A stretch of DNA of 64,000 bases from Rhizobium ecuadorense (GTDB taxonomy: Bacteria > Pseudomonadota > Alphaproteobacteria > Rhizobiales > Rhizobiaceae). The DNA lies in NCBI RefSeq assembly GCF_001187535.1, contig NZ_LFIO01001796.1, forward strand, positions 181,733 through 245,732, read 5' to 3'. The notes below the pieces were generated by a model. It did not search any database and was not told the DNA's origin. It was given only the letters and a program-made list of their open reading frames with translations. Position 1 is the stretch's first letter. The number at the start of each line of letters is the position of its first letter. Positions 7,773 to 19,813 of this stretch are shown here, in pieces. The position numbers and the translations under genes are program-made.

Positions 7773-9644
7773 TCAAGCCTTCCTCAAATGGACGACGAAG
7801 CGGGTGCCGCTGCCGTCGCTGTCCACTTCCATGCGGCCGCCGTAATCGCCGACAATATCCTTGGAGATGACCAGCCCGAGGCCGAGGCCGCTTTCCTTCG
7901 AGGTGTTGAACGGCGTGAACAGGCCCTTGCGGATCTCCGGCGAAATGCCGGGGCCGTTGTCGGCGACCGTCAGCGTCACCATTTCCGCGTCGCTCGACGT
8001 CCTGACCTCGACGCGCGCCTCGTCGGCCTTCGGCGCCACGGCTTCGAGCGCGTTCTGAAGCAGGTTGATCAGCACCTGTTCGAGGCGGATCCTATTGCCC
8101 ATGACTTGTAGATCGGGCGGCGGCAGGTCGATGTCGAGTGTGTCCATGCGGCCGGCAAAGCGGCTGCGCAGCAGCATCACCGCGCCCTCGATCACATCCT
8201 TCAAACCGGTTGGTTCGGCGCTGCCGCGGCCTTTGCGGGCGAAAGTCTTCAGCTCGTCGGTGATCGAGCCGATGCGCTCCGTCAGCTCAGCGATGCTTTC
8301 GAGATTTTCACCGGCAGGGGCCGTCTGTCCGCGGTCGAGGAAGGTGCGGGCATTGTCGGCATAGGCGCGGATGGTCGCCACCGGCTGATTGATCTCATGG
8401 GCGACGCCGGCTGCCACCTGTCCGAGGATCGCCAGCCGGTTGGCCTGCACCAGATCCTGCTGCACCGCCTGCAGCTTCTGCTCCGTGCTCCTGTGGCCGA
8501 TGATCTCGGCCTGCAGCCGGTCGCGCGCCTGGCTGAGATCGAGCGTCCGCTCGGCGACGCGCCGTTCCAACTCCTCCCGCGCCTGCTGTTCCCTGAAAAT
8601 CCTGAGGGTGACCGCCTGGCGGCGGCGCAGCAGGAAGGCCGCGCCCGCCAGCAGCGGCAAGAGCATGAGCAATGCCAGCATGCGGGCTTCGCGAATGCCC
8701 GCATCGACGGATGGCCCCAGCGCCACGAGATGCTGCAAATGCCAGGCGGTGGCGGGCACCGGCATTCCGACATCGAGAAAGTTGGTTTTTCCGGCGCCGC
8801 CCGGCATGACGATTTCGACGACATCGAGGTTTTCGCCAAGGCTTCGGACGGTATCGAGCGGCAGCGGCTGAAGCGGCGCATCGCCGAATTGCAGGCTCTC
8901 GCGGATCGCCGTCAGCCGGTCCTCGGCGATCCTGCCGATCGTCATGAACCGCCAGGAGGGAATGCTGGTGATCAGGACGATGCCGCGATCGTCTATCACG
9001 TAGGATGGTGCGTCCTTGGCATTCCAGTCGGCCTCGACATCGTCGAACTCCACCTTGACCACGACGACGCCCAGGAGCCCGTCGGTGCCTGATATCCGCT
9101 CGGAGATATAGAGGCCCGGTTTCTTGCTGACGGTGCCGAGCGCGAAGTGCTCGGCCTGTCCTGCAGCGACCGCGCCCTGAAAATATTCCCGGAAACGATA
9201 GTCGTTGCCGACGAAGCTCGTCGGTTCGCGCCAGTTGCTGGCCGCAACCGCCATGCCGTCCTTATCGATGACATAGATGACCGCAGCCTTCGTGCCCGCA
9301 GCCAGCGTTTCCAGCTTCTGACTGAGGTGCTCGAAGGTGCGGGCGTCCTTTCCCGCCAGGGCTGCGGCGAGTGCCGTATCCTGCGACAGCACGAAGGGCA
9401 GCGCCCGGTATTTTTCGAGAACCGTGCGCAGCAGGGCCGCATTCAGTCGGGCATCGGTGCGGGCCTGTTCTTCCAGGGCAGCCTCGGCCTGGCGCCGGCC
9501 GATCTCGCCGCCTGCCCACAGGCTTGCGGCGACGGCGAGAAGCGCGACCACCGCATAGGCCCGCCACATCCGGCGGATGCGGTGCCGCAGGGGCAGGGAA
9601 GGCCACAGCGATGATAGCGACAGAGACATGGCGGATTTGTGCAT
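7773..9644 (-). CDS. dctB: C4-dicarboxylate sensor histidine kinase DctB
   Basis: 623 residues: transmembrane helix about 29-45, a periplasmic tandem PAS-like sensor to about 320, second helix about 321-340, coiled coil to 400, H-box with His416 (AAGVAHEINQP), and a C-terminal ATPase domain with VLINLLQNALEA and the GLGLGL G-box. It senses succinate, fumarate and malate and phosphorylates DctD. The ATG at 9644 lies within the outer DctD-type site, and an internal ATG at 9629 is an alternative; neither has a good ribosome site. It is divergent from dctA. Confidence 0.95.
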   Translation of the reverse strand: MHKSAMSLSLSSLWPSLPLRHRIRRMWRAYAVVALLAVAASLWAGGEIGRRQAEAALEEQARTDARLNAALLRTVLEKYRALPFVLSQDTALAAALAGKDARTFEHLSQKLETLAAGTKAAVIYVIDKDGMAVAASNWREPTSFVGNDYRFREYFQGAVAAGQAEHFALGTVSKKPGLYISERISGTDGLLGVVVVKVEFDDVEADWNAKDAPSYVIDDRGIVLITSIPSWRFMTIGRIAEDRLTAIRESLQFGDAPLQPLPLDTVRSLGENLDVVEIVMPGGAGKTNFLDVGMPVPATAWHLQHLVALGPSVDAGIREARMLALLMLLPLLAGAAFLLRRRQAVTLRIFREQQAREELERRVAERTLDLSQARDRLQAEIIGHRSTEQKLQAVQQDLVQANRLAILGQVAAGVAHEINQPVATIRAYADNARTFLDRGQTAPAGENLESIAELTERIGSITDELKTFARKGRGSAEPTGLKDVIEGAVMLLRSRFAGRMDTLDIDLPPPDLQVMGNRIRLEQVLINLLQNALEAVAPKADEARVEVRTSSDAEMVTLTVADNGPGISPEIRKGLFTPFNTSKESGLGLGLVISKDIVGDYGGRMEVDSDGSGTRFVVHLRKA

Positions 9645-9686
9645 TTTTCTGCACTGGTTGCAAATAGATTTGTGCGGATTTCCGCA
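9639..9686. promoter_or_regulatory. DctD upstream activator sites for dctA
   Basis: Two dyads of the DctD type lie upstream of the dctA sigma-54 promoter. The inner one is TGCGGATTTCCGCA, a perfect palindrome at 9673-9686; the outer is GTGCA-N6-TGCAC at 9639-9654, which overlaps the dctB start codon. Both are on the same face roughly three helical turns apart. In rhizobia DctD binds two tandem sites to drive dctA; assignment here is by position and palindrome. Confidence 0.75.
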
Positions 9687-9761
9687 TTTATTGATAAGTG
9701 ATCGGCGGTTGCGGAAATTTTTATTGCATTAAATCAATTACTTAAATCGGTGCCGTCAAAC

Positions 9762-9776
9762 TGGCACGGCGATTGC
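9762..9776 (+). promoter_or_regulatory. Sigma-54 promoter of dctA
   Basis: TGGCACGGCGATTGC matches the RpoN consensus TGGCAC-N5-TTGC, with invariant GG (9763-9764) and GC (9775-9776) exactly 10 bp apart. It is about 93 bp before the dctA ATG and 76 bp after the inner DctD site, a normal looping distance. Confidence 0.93.
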
Positions 9777-9868
9777 GAAGGAGAAGGCAACAACGGCTGA
9801 GCTGTTGGATTGAAGCGAACGGCTCGGGAGGCCGGAGTTCGTTCCGGACGAGCCTTAAGGAGGACATC

Positions 9869-11203
9869 ATGATCGCAGCACCATTCGATGCAGTCGCAGA
9901 CAGCAAGGGCAAGAAGCCCTTTTATTCCCATCTTTACGTTCAGGTTCTCGCCGCTATCGCCGCGGGTATCCTGCTCGGCCATTTCTATCCCGAACTCGGC
10001 ACCCAGCTGAAGCCGCTCGGCGATGCCTTCATCAAGCTCGTCAAGATGATCATCGCCCCGGTCATCTTCCTGACGGTCGCGACCGGCATTGCCGGCATGA
10101 GCGACCTGAAGAAGGTCGGCCGCGTCGCCGGCAAGGCGATGCTGTACTTCCTCACCTTCTCGACACTGGCGCTCGTCATCGGCATGGTCGTCGCCAATGT
10201 CGTCCAGCCCGGCGCCGGCATGAACATCGATCCGGCTTCGCTGGATCCTGCCGCCGTCGCCACCTTTGCCACGAAGGCGCATGAGCAGAGCATCGTCGGC
10301 TTCCTCACCAATATTATTCCGACGACGATCGTCGGCGCTTTTGCCGATGGCGATATTCTGCAGGTGCTGTTCTTCTCGGTGCTCTTCGGCGTCGCGCTTG
10401 CCATGGTCGGCGAGAAGGGCGAGCAGGTTGTCAATTTCCTCAACGCCCTGACGGCTCCGGTCTTCAAGCTCGTCGCCATCCTGATGAAGGCCGCCCCGAT
10501 CGGCGCTTTCGGCGCCATGGCCTTCACCATCGGCAAGTACGGCATCGGCTCGATCGCCAACCTCGCCATGCTGATCGGCACTTTCTACATCACCTCGCTG
10601 CTCTTCGTTCTCGTCGTTCTCGGCGCCGTCGCCCGCTATAACGGCTTCTCGATCCTGGCGCTGCTGCGCTACATCAAGGAAGAGCTGCTGCTGGTTCTCG
10701 GCACCTCGTCTTCGGAGGCCGCACTTCCGGGCCTGATGAACAAGATGGAAAAGGCCGGCTGCAAGCGCTCGGTTGTCGGCCTCGTCATCCCCACAGGCTA
10801 TTCCTTCAATCTCGACGGCACCAACATCTACATGACGCTGGCAGCCCTGTTCATCGCCCAGGCAACCGGTATCAATCTCTCCTGGGGTGACCAGATCCTG
10901 CTGCTGCTGGTGGCGATGCTGAGCTCCAAGGGTGCCGCCGGCATCACCGGCGCAGGCTTCATCACCCTTGCCGCGACGCTCTCGGTCGTACCTTCCGTGC
11001 CGGTCGCCGGCATGGCGCTCATCCTCGGCATCGACCGCTTCATGTCGGAATGCCGGGCGCTGACCAACCTCGTCGGCAATGCCGTTGCGACGATCGTCGT
11101 GGCGCGTTGGGAAAACGAACTGGATACGGCGCAGCTTTCCAGAGCTCTGGGCGGCCAGGCAGAAGAGGGCACTCCGGCTGGCGGACTTCAGCCGGCGGAA
11201 TAA
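9869..11203 (+). CDS. dctA: C4-dicarboxylate:cation symporter DctA
   Basis: 444 residues from the ATG at 9869, preceded by TAAGGAGG. Multiple membrane helices with SSSEAALPGLMNKMEKAGC, the re-entrant serine-rich loop, and the conserved YSFNLDGTNIYMT helix mark the glutamate/dicarboxylate symporter (DAACS) family. It takes up succinate, malate and fumarate across the inner membrane and is essential for nitrogen-fixing bacteroids in rhizobia. The regulatory region between it and dctB is complete: two DctD sites and a -24/-12 promoter. A strong terminator follows. Confidence 0.97.
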   Translation: MIAAPFDAVADSKGKKPFYSHLYVQVLAAIAAGILLGHFYPELGTQLKPLGDAFIKLVKMIIAPVIFLTVATGIAGMSDLKKVGRVAGKAMLYFLTFSTLALVIGMVVANVVQPGAGMNIDPASLDPAAVATFATKAHEQSIVGFLTNIIPTTIVGAFADGDILQVLFFSVLFGVALAMVGEKGEQVVNFLNALTAPVFKLVAILMKAAPIGAFGAMAFTIGKYGIGSIANLAMLIGTFYITSLLFVLVVLGAVARYNGFSILALLRYIKEELLLVLGTSSSEAALPGLMNKMEKAGCKRSVVGLVIPTGYSFNLDGTNIYMTLAALFIAQATGINLSWGDQILLLLVAMLSSKGAAGITGAGFITLAATLSVVPSVPVAGMALILGIDRFMSECRALTNLVGNAVATIVVARWENELDTAQLSRALGGQAEEGTPAGGLQPAE

Positions 11204-11232
11204 CCAGCCACTCGTCAGTCTTGGATAGTTGC

Positions 11233-11262
11233 AACGGCCCGCCTTCCAGCGGGCCGTTTGCT
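11233..11262 (+). terminator. Terminator of dctA
   Basis: AACGGCCCGC and GCGGGCCGTT form a 10-bp perfect stem with a six-base loop, followed by TGCTT, 29 bp after the dctA stop. Confidence 0.75.
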
Positions 11263-11287
11263 TATTGATGATTTCGTTCTCTATTCA

Positions 11288-11375
11288 TCGTCATCCTCGG
11301 CCTTGTGCCGAGGATCTGCTGCCCTATCGACCGAAGGCAGATGCTCGGGACAAGCCCGAGCATGACGACGGAGGG
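11288..11375. repeat. Dispersed palindromic repeat (CGTCATCCTCGG type)
   Basis: The block begins CGTCATCCTCGGCCTTGTGC and contains two nested hairpins: CCTCGG..CCGAGG and GCTCGGGACAAGCCCGAGC, ending CATGACG, the complement of its start. This resembles a common intergenic palindrome of Rhizobiales. It sits between dctA and the convergent lpcC-like gene and has no coding potential. Confidence 0.6.
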
Positions 11376-11381
11376 GTTGCC

Positions 11382-11412
11382 GCCCGTTACGCAACGGGCC
11401 GTTTCGTTTTAC
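11382..11412 (+). terminator. Second hairpin between dctA and lpcC
   Basis: GCCCGTT-ACGC-AACGGGC, a 7-bp stem, is followed by CGTTTCGTTTT on the plus strand. It could be a back-up end for dctA transcripts or protect against read-through into the convergent gene. Confidence 0.45.
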
Positions 11413-11415
11413 TCT

Positions 11416-12462
11416 TCAGCGGTTGTCACCGAGAAGGCGGTCGTAAATGGCGCCGATGGCGTTTGCTTCCCTCTCCAGCGCAAAATTCGCCCGGACATGG
11501 CGCAGCGCATTCTCGCCATGGGCAATCGCCAGCGCGGGATCTGCGATATAGGGGGCTATGGCCCGCGTCAGCGCCTCGCCGTTGCCGGCGGCGACGACCG
11601 AGCCGGTCTCTCCTTCGGCGATGAGTTCTGCATAGGCGCCGGCGTCGGATGCCACCACCGCCGTTCGCGAAGCCATGGCTTCGAGCGGCGTCAGGCCGAA
11701 GCCCTCGTTGCGGGAGGGGGCGACGTAGAGTGTCAGGCGGCGATACCAGACCTTGATATCGGGCACTTCGCCGAGGAAGAGAATGCGGTCGCCGAGGCCG
11801 GCGGCCGCGACATCGGCCTTGAGCTTGTCTGCGAAGGCCGTGTGCTCCGCCGTCACCCGGCCGGAAACAACAGCCGTCCATTCCGGGTGCTGCGGCAAGA
11901 GCTCGATCATCGCCTTGACGAAAAGATCGGTGCCCTTCTGGTGGCGCACGCGGCCGAAACAGCCGACGAGATAGCGGCCGGGCAGGCCGGTGGCGGCAAT
12001 ACCGTCTTCCGCCGTTTCCGGCGGATGGAACAGGCTAAGATCGACGCCGTGCTGGATGACCGTGTGCGGCACCTCGAGGAACGAGCCGGAGCGGTCGCTG
12101 GTCGCAATGACAGCGTCCATGCGGCGGATCAGCCATTTCGTATAGGCGGTGTGGCGGCGTTGCGCCGCCGATGTGAAGACGAGTTTCAGCGGCATGCGCA
12201 GCAGATGGCGAAGCAGGATGCCGACGGCCATCTCATTGTTGCGGCGGGCGTGCCAGACACGCCGGCGCCGGCGCGCCGGCGGGCGCCAGAGACCAGGGAG
12301 CTGCGACCATCGCAGCTTCGGCAGACCCTCCGGCAGGCCGGGGCCGAGGGTTGCAATCCTGACACCGAGCCGAATCTGGCAGGGGATGAGCTGGACGATG
12401 GTCGACGTGACGCCGGAGAGCCGGCGCTTGAAATTGGGCGCGATGATCTCGACGTCACGCAT
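11416..12462 (-). CDS. lpcC: LPS core mannosyltransferase LpcC (GT family 4)
   Basis: 348 residues from the ATG at 12462; a TTG three codons upstream (12471) is the alternative and neither has a clear ribosome site. GT4 hallmarks are the donor-site region VGCFGRVRHQKGTDLF and the EX7E motif in APSRNEGFGLTPLEAMAS. Rhizobial LpcC (LpsB in Sinorhizobium) adds mannose from GDP-mannose to Kdo in the inner LPS core. As I recall, lpcC was described next to dctA in R. leguminosarum, the same arrangement as here. The stop of greA is about 37 bp upstream, so the two may share a transcript. Confidence 0.85.
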   Translation of the reverse strand: MRDVEIIAPNFKRRLSGVTSTIVQLIPCQIRLGVRIATLGPGLPEGLPKLRWSQLPGLWRPPARRRRRVWHARRNNEMAVGILLRHLLRMPLKLVFTSAAQRRHTAYTKWLIRRMDAVIATSDRSGSFLEVPHTVIQHGVDLSLFHPPETAEDGIAATGLPGRYLVGCFGRVRHQKGTDLFVKAMIELLPQHPEWTAVVSGRVTAEHTAFADKLKADVAAAGLGDRILFLGEVPDIKVWYRRLTLYVAPSRNEGFGLTPLEAMASRTAVVASDAGAYAELIAEGETGSVVAAGNGEALTRAIAPYIADPALAIAHGENALRHVRANFALEREANAIGAIYDRLLGDNR

Positions 12463-12498
12463 ATCAGGCAAGGGAGGGGTCTCGTCTGTGGCGGGCGA

Positions 12499-12975
12499 TC
12501 AGCCCCAGGAAACCTGGAGAATTTCGTAGGCCTTGGAGCCGCCGGGCGCATTGACCTCGATGGAATCGCCGACTTCCTTGCCGATCAGCGCACGCGCGAT
12601 CGGGGAGGAGATGGAGATGCGGCCGGCCTTGACGTCGGCTTCCTGGTCGCCGACGATCTGATAGGTCTTTTCTTCCTCGGTGTCCTCGTCGACGAGCTTC
12701 ACCTTGGCGCCGAACTTGATCTTGTCGCCCGACATCTTGGTGAGGTCGATGACCTCGGCGCGCGCCGTCAGATCTTCCAGTTCGCTGATGCGGCCTTCAT
12801 TGTGGCTCTGGGCTTCCTTGGCGGCGTGATATTCGGCGTTTTCGGAAAGGTCGCCATGAGCACGGGCTTCGGCGATCGCCTCGATGATTCGCGGGCGCTC
12901 CTCCTGCTGACGCCAGCGCAGCTCTTCCTGCAGCTTGACGAAACCACCCTGTGTCATCGGTACCTTATCAACCAT
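12499..12975 (-). CDS. greA: Transcription elongation factor GreA
   Basis: 158 residues, the standard length, from the ATG at 12975 (MVDKVPMTQGGFVKLQEEL). The N-terminal coiled-coil stalk carries the acidic tip ARAHGDLSENAEYHAAKEAQ, whose Asp and Glu residues reach the RNA polymerase secondary channel to stimulate cleavage of backtracked RNA. The C-terminal FKBP-like domain includes SPIARALIGKEVGDSIEV. The longer open frame upstream is not family-like. Downstream is the lpcC-like gene on the same strand. Confidence 0.96.
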   Translation of the reverse strand: MVDKVPMTQGGFVKLQEELRWRQQEERPRIIEAIAEARAHGDLSENAEYHAAKEAQSHNEGRISELEDLTARAEVIDLTKMSGDKIKFGAKVKLVDEDTEEEKTYQIVGDQEADVKAGRISISSPIARALIGKEVGDSIEVNAPGGSKAYEILQVSWG

Positions 12976-13204
12976 TTTTCTGTCCTTCACTCCCTGTGGC
13001 CGCCGTCCCCGCTTCACGCAGACAGGCACACACAAAAGAAAACAGGTCCCGAAGGGGAGCTTCGGAACCGTGCCACAATACTAGTTAAGTGCTTATAGCA
13101 GATCGCCAAGGCCGATTTCCAGAAAATTCGCATGAACGAAATGCAGGCCGCCGCGACAGCCGGTGCCCCGCCGTAAAAACGCGGCCAAAGCGGAATTGCC
13201 GTCA

Positions 13205-13240
13205 TTGACTTTACGCGCAAGAACATATAGTGAACATACT
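13205..13240 (+). promoter_or_regulatory. SOS (LexA) box over promoter of the radical SAM-UdgX operon
   Basis: GAACATATAGTGAAC at 13221-13235 is an exact GAAC-N7-GAAC direct repeat, the LexA box of alphaproteobacteria. It covers a plausible promoter, TTGACT (13205-13210), 15 bp, TATAGT (13226-13231). LexA bound here would block RNA polymerase, so the downstream repair genes should be DNA-damage inducible. A transcript starting about 7 bases after the -10 would begin at or next to the ATG at 13242. Confidence 0.8.
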
Positions 13241-13241
13241 A

Positions 13242-14474
13242 ATGAAGAAGTCGCTAACAGAACGCTTGGCCATCCTTTCCGACGCCGCCAAATATGATGC
13301 TTCCTGCGCCTCCAGCGGCACGGTGAAACGCGATTCGGGAACAAGCGGCGGGCTCGGTTCGACCGAGGGATCCGGCATCTGTCATGCCTATGCGCCGGAC
13401 GGGCGGTGCATTTCGCTTCTGAAAATACTGTTGACCAATTTCTGCATCTACGACTGTGCCTATTGCGTCAACCGCTCGTCGAGCAATGTCGAGCGGGCGC
13501 GCTTCACGCCCGAGGAAGTCATCTGGCTGACGCTGGAATTTTATCGCCGCAACTATATCGAGGGCCTGTTCCTTTCCTCCGGCATTATCCGCTCGTCCGA
13601 TTACACGATGGAAGAGATGGTCCGCATCGTCCGCGAACTGCGCGTGACCCATAATTTTCGCGGTTATATCCATCTGAAATCGATCCCCGAGGCGTCGCCG
13701 CGGCTGATCGAGGAGGCGGGGCTGTTTGCCGACCGGCTGTCGCTCAATATCGAACTGCCGACGGATAACGGCATCAGCCGCTTTGCGCCGGAAAAGAAAC
13801 CCGCCAATATCCGCCGATCGATGGGCGATCTGAGGCTGAAGATCGAGGCCGCCGGCGAGCCGACGCTGCGCACGAGGAAGCGCCAGCGCTTCGTGCCGGC
13901 TGGCCAGAGCACGCAAATGATCGTCGGCGCCGACGGCGCGAATGATGCGACGATCCTTGCGACCAGCGGCCGGCTTTACAGCAGCTACGGCCTGAAGCGC
14001 GTCTATTATTCGGCCTTCAGCCCGATCCCGGATTCGTCGAAGAACCTGCCGCTGATCAAGCCGCCGCTGATGCGCGAACACCGGCTCTATCAGGCCGACT
14101 GGCTCTATCGGTTCTATGGTTTCGGCATCGACGAGATCACCGCCAATCAGGCAGGGGGCATGCTCGATCTGAACCTCGACCCGAAGCTTGCCTGGGCGCT
14201 CGCCAACCGGGCCGAATTCCCCGTCGATATCAACAAGGCCGAACGTGAACGCTTGCTGCGCGTGCCCGGTCTCGGCACCAAGACCGTCAAAGCCATTGTT
14301 TCGGCCCGCCGCTTTCGCCGCCTGCGGCTCGACGATCTCTCGCGGCTCGGCATCTCGCTCAAGAGGGTGCAATCCTTCATCTCCGCGGAAGGCTGGTCAC
14401 CGCGCCGGCTGATCGACAGGCCGGGTCTTCGTGCCATGTTCGAGCCGAAACCCGAACAATTGTCGTTGCTATGA
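13242..14474 (+). CDS. DNA repair-associated radical SAM protein (UDG-linked, SplB-like)
   Basis: 410 residues from the ATG at 13242; an in-frame GTG at 13230 would put the LexA box inside the gene. The radical SAM cluster motif CxxxCxxC is Cys68, Cys72, Cys75 (FCIYDCAYC). The C-terminal part holds a helix-hairpin-helix DNA-binding motif (LLRVPGLGTKTVKAIVSARRF). This matches the family named 'putative DNA modification/repair radical SAM protein' that is regularly found beside a UDG-family gene. The stop overlaps the next start by ATGA. The reaction is unknown; relation to spore photoproduct lyase suggests a radical-based repair or base modification. No Shine-Dalgarno sequence precedes the start, consistent with leaderless translation. 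Confidence 0.88.
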   Translation: MKKSLTERLAILSDAAKYDASCASSGTVKRDSGTSGGLGSTEGSGICHAYAPDGRCISLLKILLTNFCIYDCAYCVNRSSSNVERARFTPEEVIWLTLEFYRRNYIEGLFLSSGIIRSSDYTMEEMVRIVRELRVTHNFRGYIHLKSIPEASPRLIEEAGLFADRLSLNIELPTDNGISRFAPEKKPANIRRSMGDLRLKIEAAGEPTLRTRKRQRFVPAGQSTQMIVGADGANDATILATSGRLYSSYGLKRVYYSAFSPIPDSSKNLPLIKPPLMREHRLYQADWLYRFYGFGIDEITANQAGGMLDLNLDPKLAWALANRAEFPVDINKAERERLLRVPGLGTKTVKAIVSARRFRRLRLDDLSRLGISLKRVQSFISAEGWSPRRLIDRPGLRAMFEPKPEQLSLL

Positions 14475-15925
14475 TGCGCCGGGTCGTGCTTGCAGGACGC
14501 GGCGATCTTGCCGAGTGGCGTGATGCCGCACGCGCCTTTGCTGCTGCCGGCATATTGCCCGAGGAGATCGACTGGCGCGAAAAGAACGCAGAGGCTGATC
14601 TTGCGTTCCAACGCGACGCCATGCCGCCCGCCCCTGTGACACGAAAGCCGATGACGGTGCCGCCGGCCTTTATCGAGCTTGCGGAGACGGTGCTTTGCCA
14701 TTCCGACCCGGCGCGCTTCTCCCTGCTTTACCGCCTGCTCTGGCGACTGCAGCTGGACCGGCAACTGCTGGAGGTGGCCTCCGACGAGGATGTCGTGCGT
14801 GCTCGGCTGATGGCGAAGAATGTCCGGCGCGACGCCCACAAGATGACGGCCTTCGTCCGGTTCAAAGAGGTTGGTGCGGCAGCGGCGGGCCGTCGAAAAT
14901 TCATCGCCTGGTTCGAGCCGGACCATCATATCGTCAGGCGGACCGCGCCTTTCTTCCAGCGCCGTTTCACCGATATGGACTGGCTGATCGCCACGCCCAA
15001 GGGGTCGGCGGGCTGGGACGGCAAACGGCTGACGATGAACGACGCGCCGTGCGAGAAGCCCAATCTCACCGATGCCACCGACGATCTCTGGCGCATCTAT
15101 TATGCCAGCATCTTCAATCCGGCGCGGCTGAAGCTGAAGGCGATGCAGGCGGAAATGCCGAAAAAATACTGGAAGAACCTGCCGGAGGCCGATCTCATCC
15201 CGGGTCTGATCGCCGCTGCGGAAAGCCAGGTGCGGGCCATGGCCGCGCGCGAGGCGACGCAATCGCTGCCTTTTCACGACCGGCTGCAGGAGGCGGCGCG
15301 CAATATCCCTGCCGAACCCGAGGCGCCGGCCGGCACGCTCGAAGCCCTGCGCGCTGAAGCCGCCGTCTGCACCCGCTGTCCGCTGCATGCCAAGGCGACG
15401 CAGACCGTCTTCGGCGAGGGGCCGCGCGATGCGGCGGTGATGTTCGTCGGCGAGCAGCCGGGTGATCAGGAGGATATTTCAGGACGCCCCTTCGTCGGTC
15501 CGGCCGGCAAGCTGCTCGATCAGGTCATTGCCGAAGCCGGCATCGACCGCTCGGCGCTCTATGTCACCAATGCGGTCAAGCACTTCAAATATGAGCCGCG
15601 CGGCAAACGCCGGATCCATCAGAAGCCCAATATGGGCGAGGTGAAACATTGCCGCTGGTGGCTCGATCGGGAACTGGCGCTCATCAAGCCGAAGCTGATC
15701 GTCGCCATGGGGGCGACGGCGCTTGCGGCGCTGACCGATGTGAAGGAACGCCTGCAGGACGTCAGGGGAAAGGCGATGGCGATCGAAGGAGGACGCACGC
15801 TCTTTGTGACGGTGCATCCATCCTATCTGCTGCGGATTCCCGACGAGCGGCTGAAGGCGCAGGAGATGGCGCGGTTTCGTCAGGATATGTTGGAGATTCA
15901 GCGGCTTATGGCGTCAGCCGGATAA
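14471..15925 (+). CDS. DUF4130 - UdgX uracil-DNA glycosylase fusion
   Basis: 484 residues in two domains. Residues about 1-250 are the DUF4130 domain always seen with the upstream radical SAM family. Residues about 285-484 are a family 4/5-like uracil-DNA glycosylase with GEQPGDQED at 327-335, Cys300 and Cys303 of an iron-sulfur cluster, and VHPSYLL near 449. The insertion KRRIH at 379-383 is diagnostic of UdgX, in which the histidine (His383 here) forms a covalent bond with the sugar after uracil excision, giving a stable protein-DNA crosslink. The start overlaps the previous stop (ATGA), so the two proteins are made together, and both fall under the SOS box. A strong terminator follows. Confidence 0.9.
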   Translation: MMRRVVLAGRGDLAEWRDAARAFAAAGILPEEIDWREKNAEADLAFQRDAMPPAPVTRKPMTVPPAFIELAETVLCHSDPARFSLLYRLLWRLQLDRQLLEVASDEDVVRARLMAKNVRRDAHKMTAFVRFKEVGAAAAGRRKFIAWFEPDHHIVRRTAPFFQRRFTDMDWLIATPKGSAGWDGKRLTMNDAPCEKPNLTDATDDLWRIYYASIFNPARLKLKAMQAEMPKKYWKNLPEADLIPGLIAAAESQVRAMAAREATQSLPFHDRLQEAARNIPAEPEAPAGTLEALRAEAAVCTRCPLHAKATQTVFGEGPRDAAVMFVGEQPGDQEDISGRPFVGPAGKLLDQVIAEAGIDRSALYVTNAVKHFKYEPRGKRRIHQKPNMGEVKHCRWWLDRELALIKPKLIVAMGATALAALTDVKERLQDVRGKAMAIEGGRTLFVTVHPSYLLRIPDERLKAQEMARFRQDMLEIQRLMASAG

Positions 15926-15945
15926 AGTGATTCCGCTTGAAGCAG

Positions 15946-15990
15946 CGTCACCGCTCATCGAGCGGTGACGTTGTTCTTTGTTTTTTGGGT
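15946..15990 (+). terminator. Terminator of the radical SAM-UdgX operon
   Basis: CGTCACCGCTC-ATC-GAGCGGTGACG is a perfect 11-bp stem with a three-base loop, followed by TTGTTCTTTGTTTTTT. It is 21 bp after the UdgX stop. Confidence 0.92.
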
Positions 15991-16001
15991 AATTCCGTAG
16001 G

Positions 16002-16024
16002 AAAAACCGCGGGCGCGCTTTTTG
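16002..16024. terminator. Possible carB terminator
   Basis: AAAAACCGCGGGCGCGCTTTTT is a near-palindrome with a CGCG core and A5/T5 flanks, 18 bp past the carB stop. It could end transcripts in either direction, but the stem is short. Confidence 0.4.
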
Positions 16025-16041
16025 ATGCGATTGCTCCAATC

Positions 16042-19530
<3,489 letters not shown>

Positions 19531-19813
19531 GGGCGATATCCATTATCTAGCTGCGCAAAAAACCGGCCAGGGTGGGAGATCACCGGGTCGGGTCGCGCAT
19601 TGAGGTCTTTTCAGGCTAGAAGCGGCTTATAGGCAAATGTATTTGCAAACGGAACCCCATAAATCGCGGAATCGACAGGAATCCAATACGGCATGGAAGA
19701 CTATTTTCGTCAGGCACGACCATCACCCCCCGATGAACTCGCTGGAATTCCAGCCGTCGACGGATATATAGATTCTTTAGGTGCAATCGCGGGCATTGCC
19801 GGGGAGAACGAAG

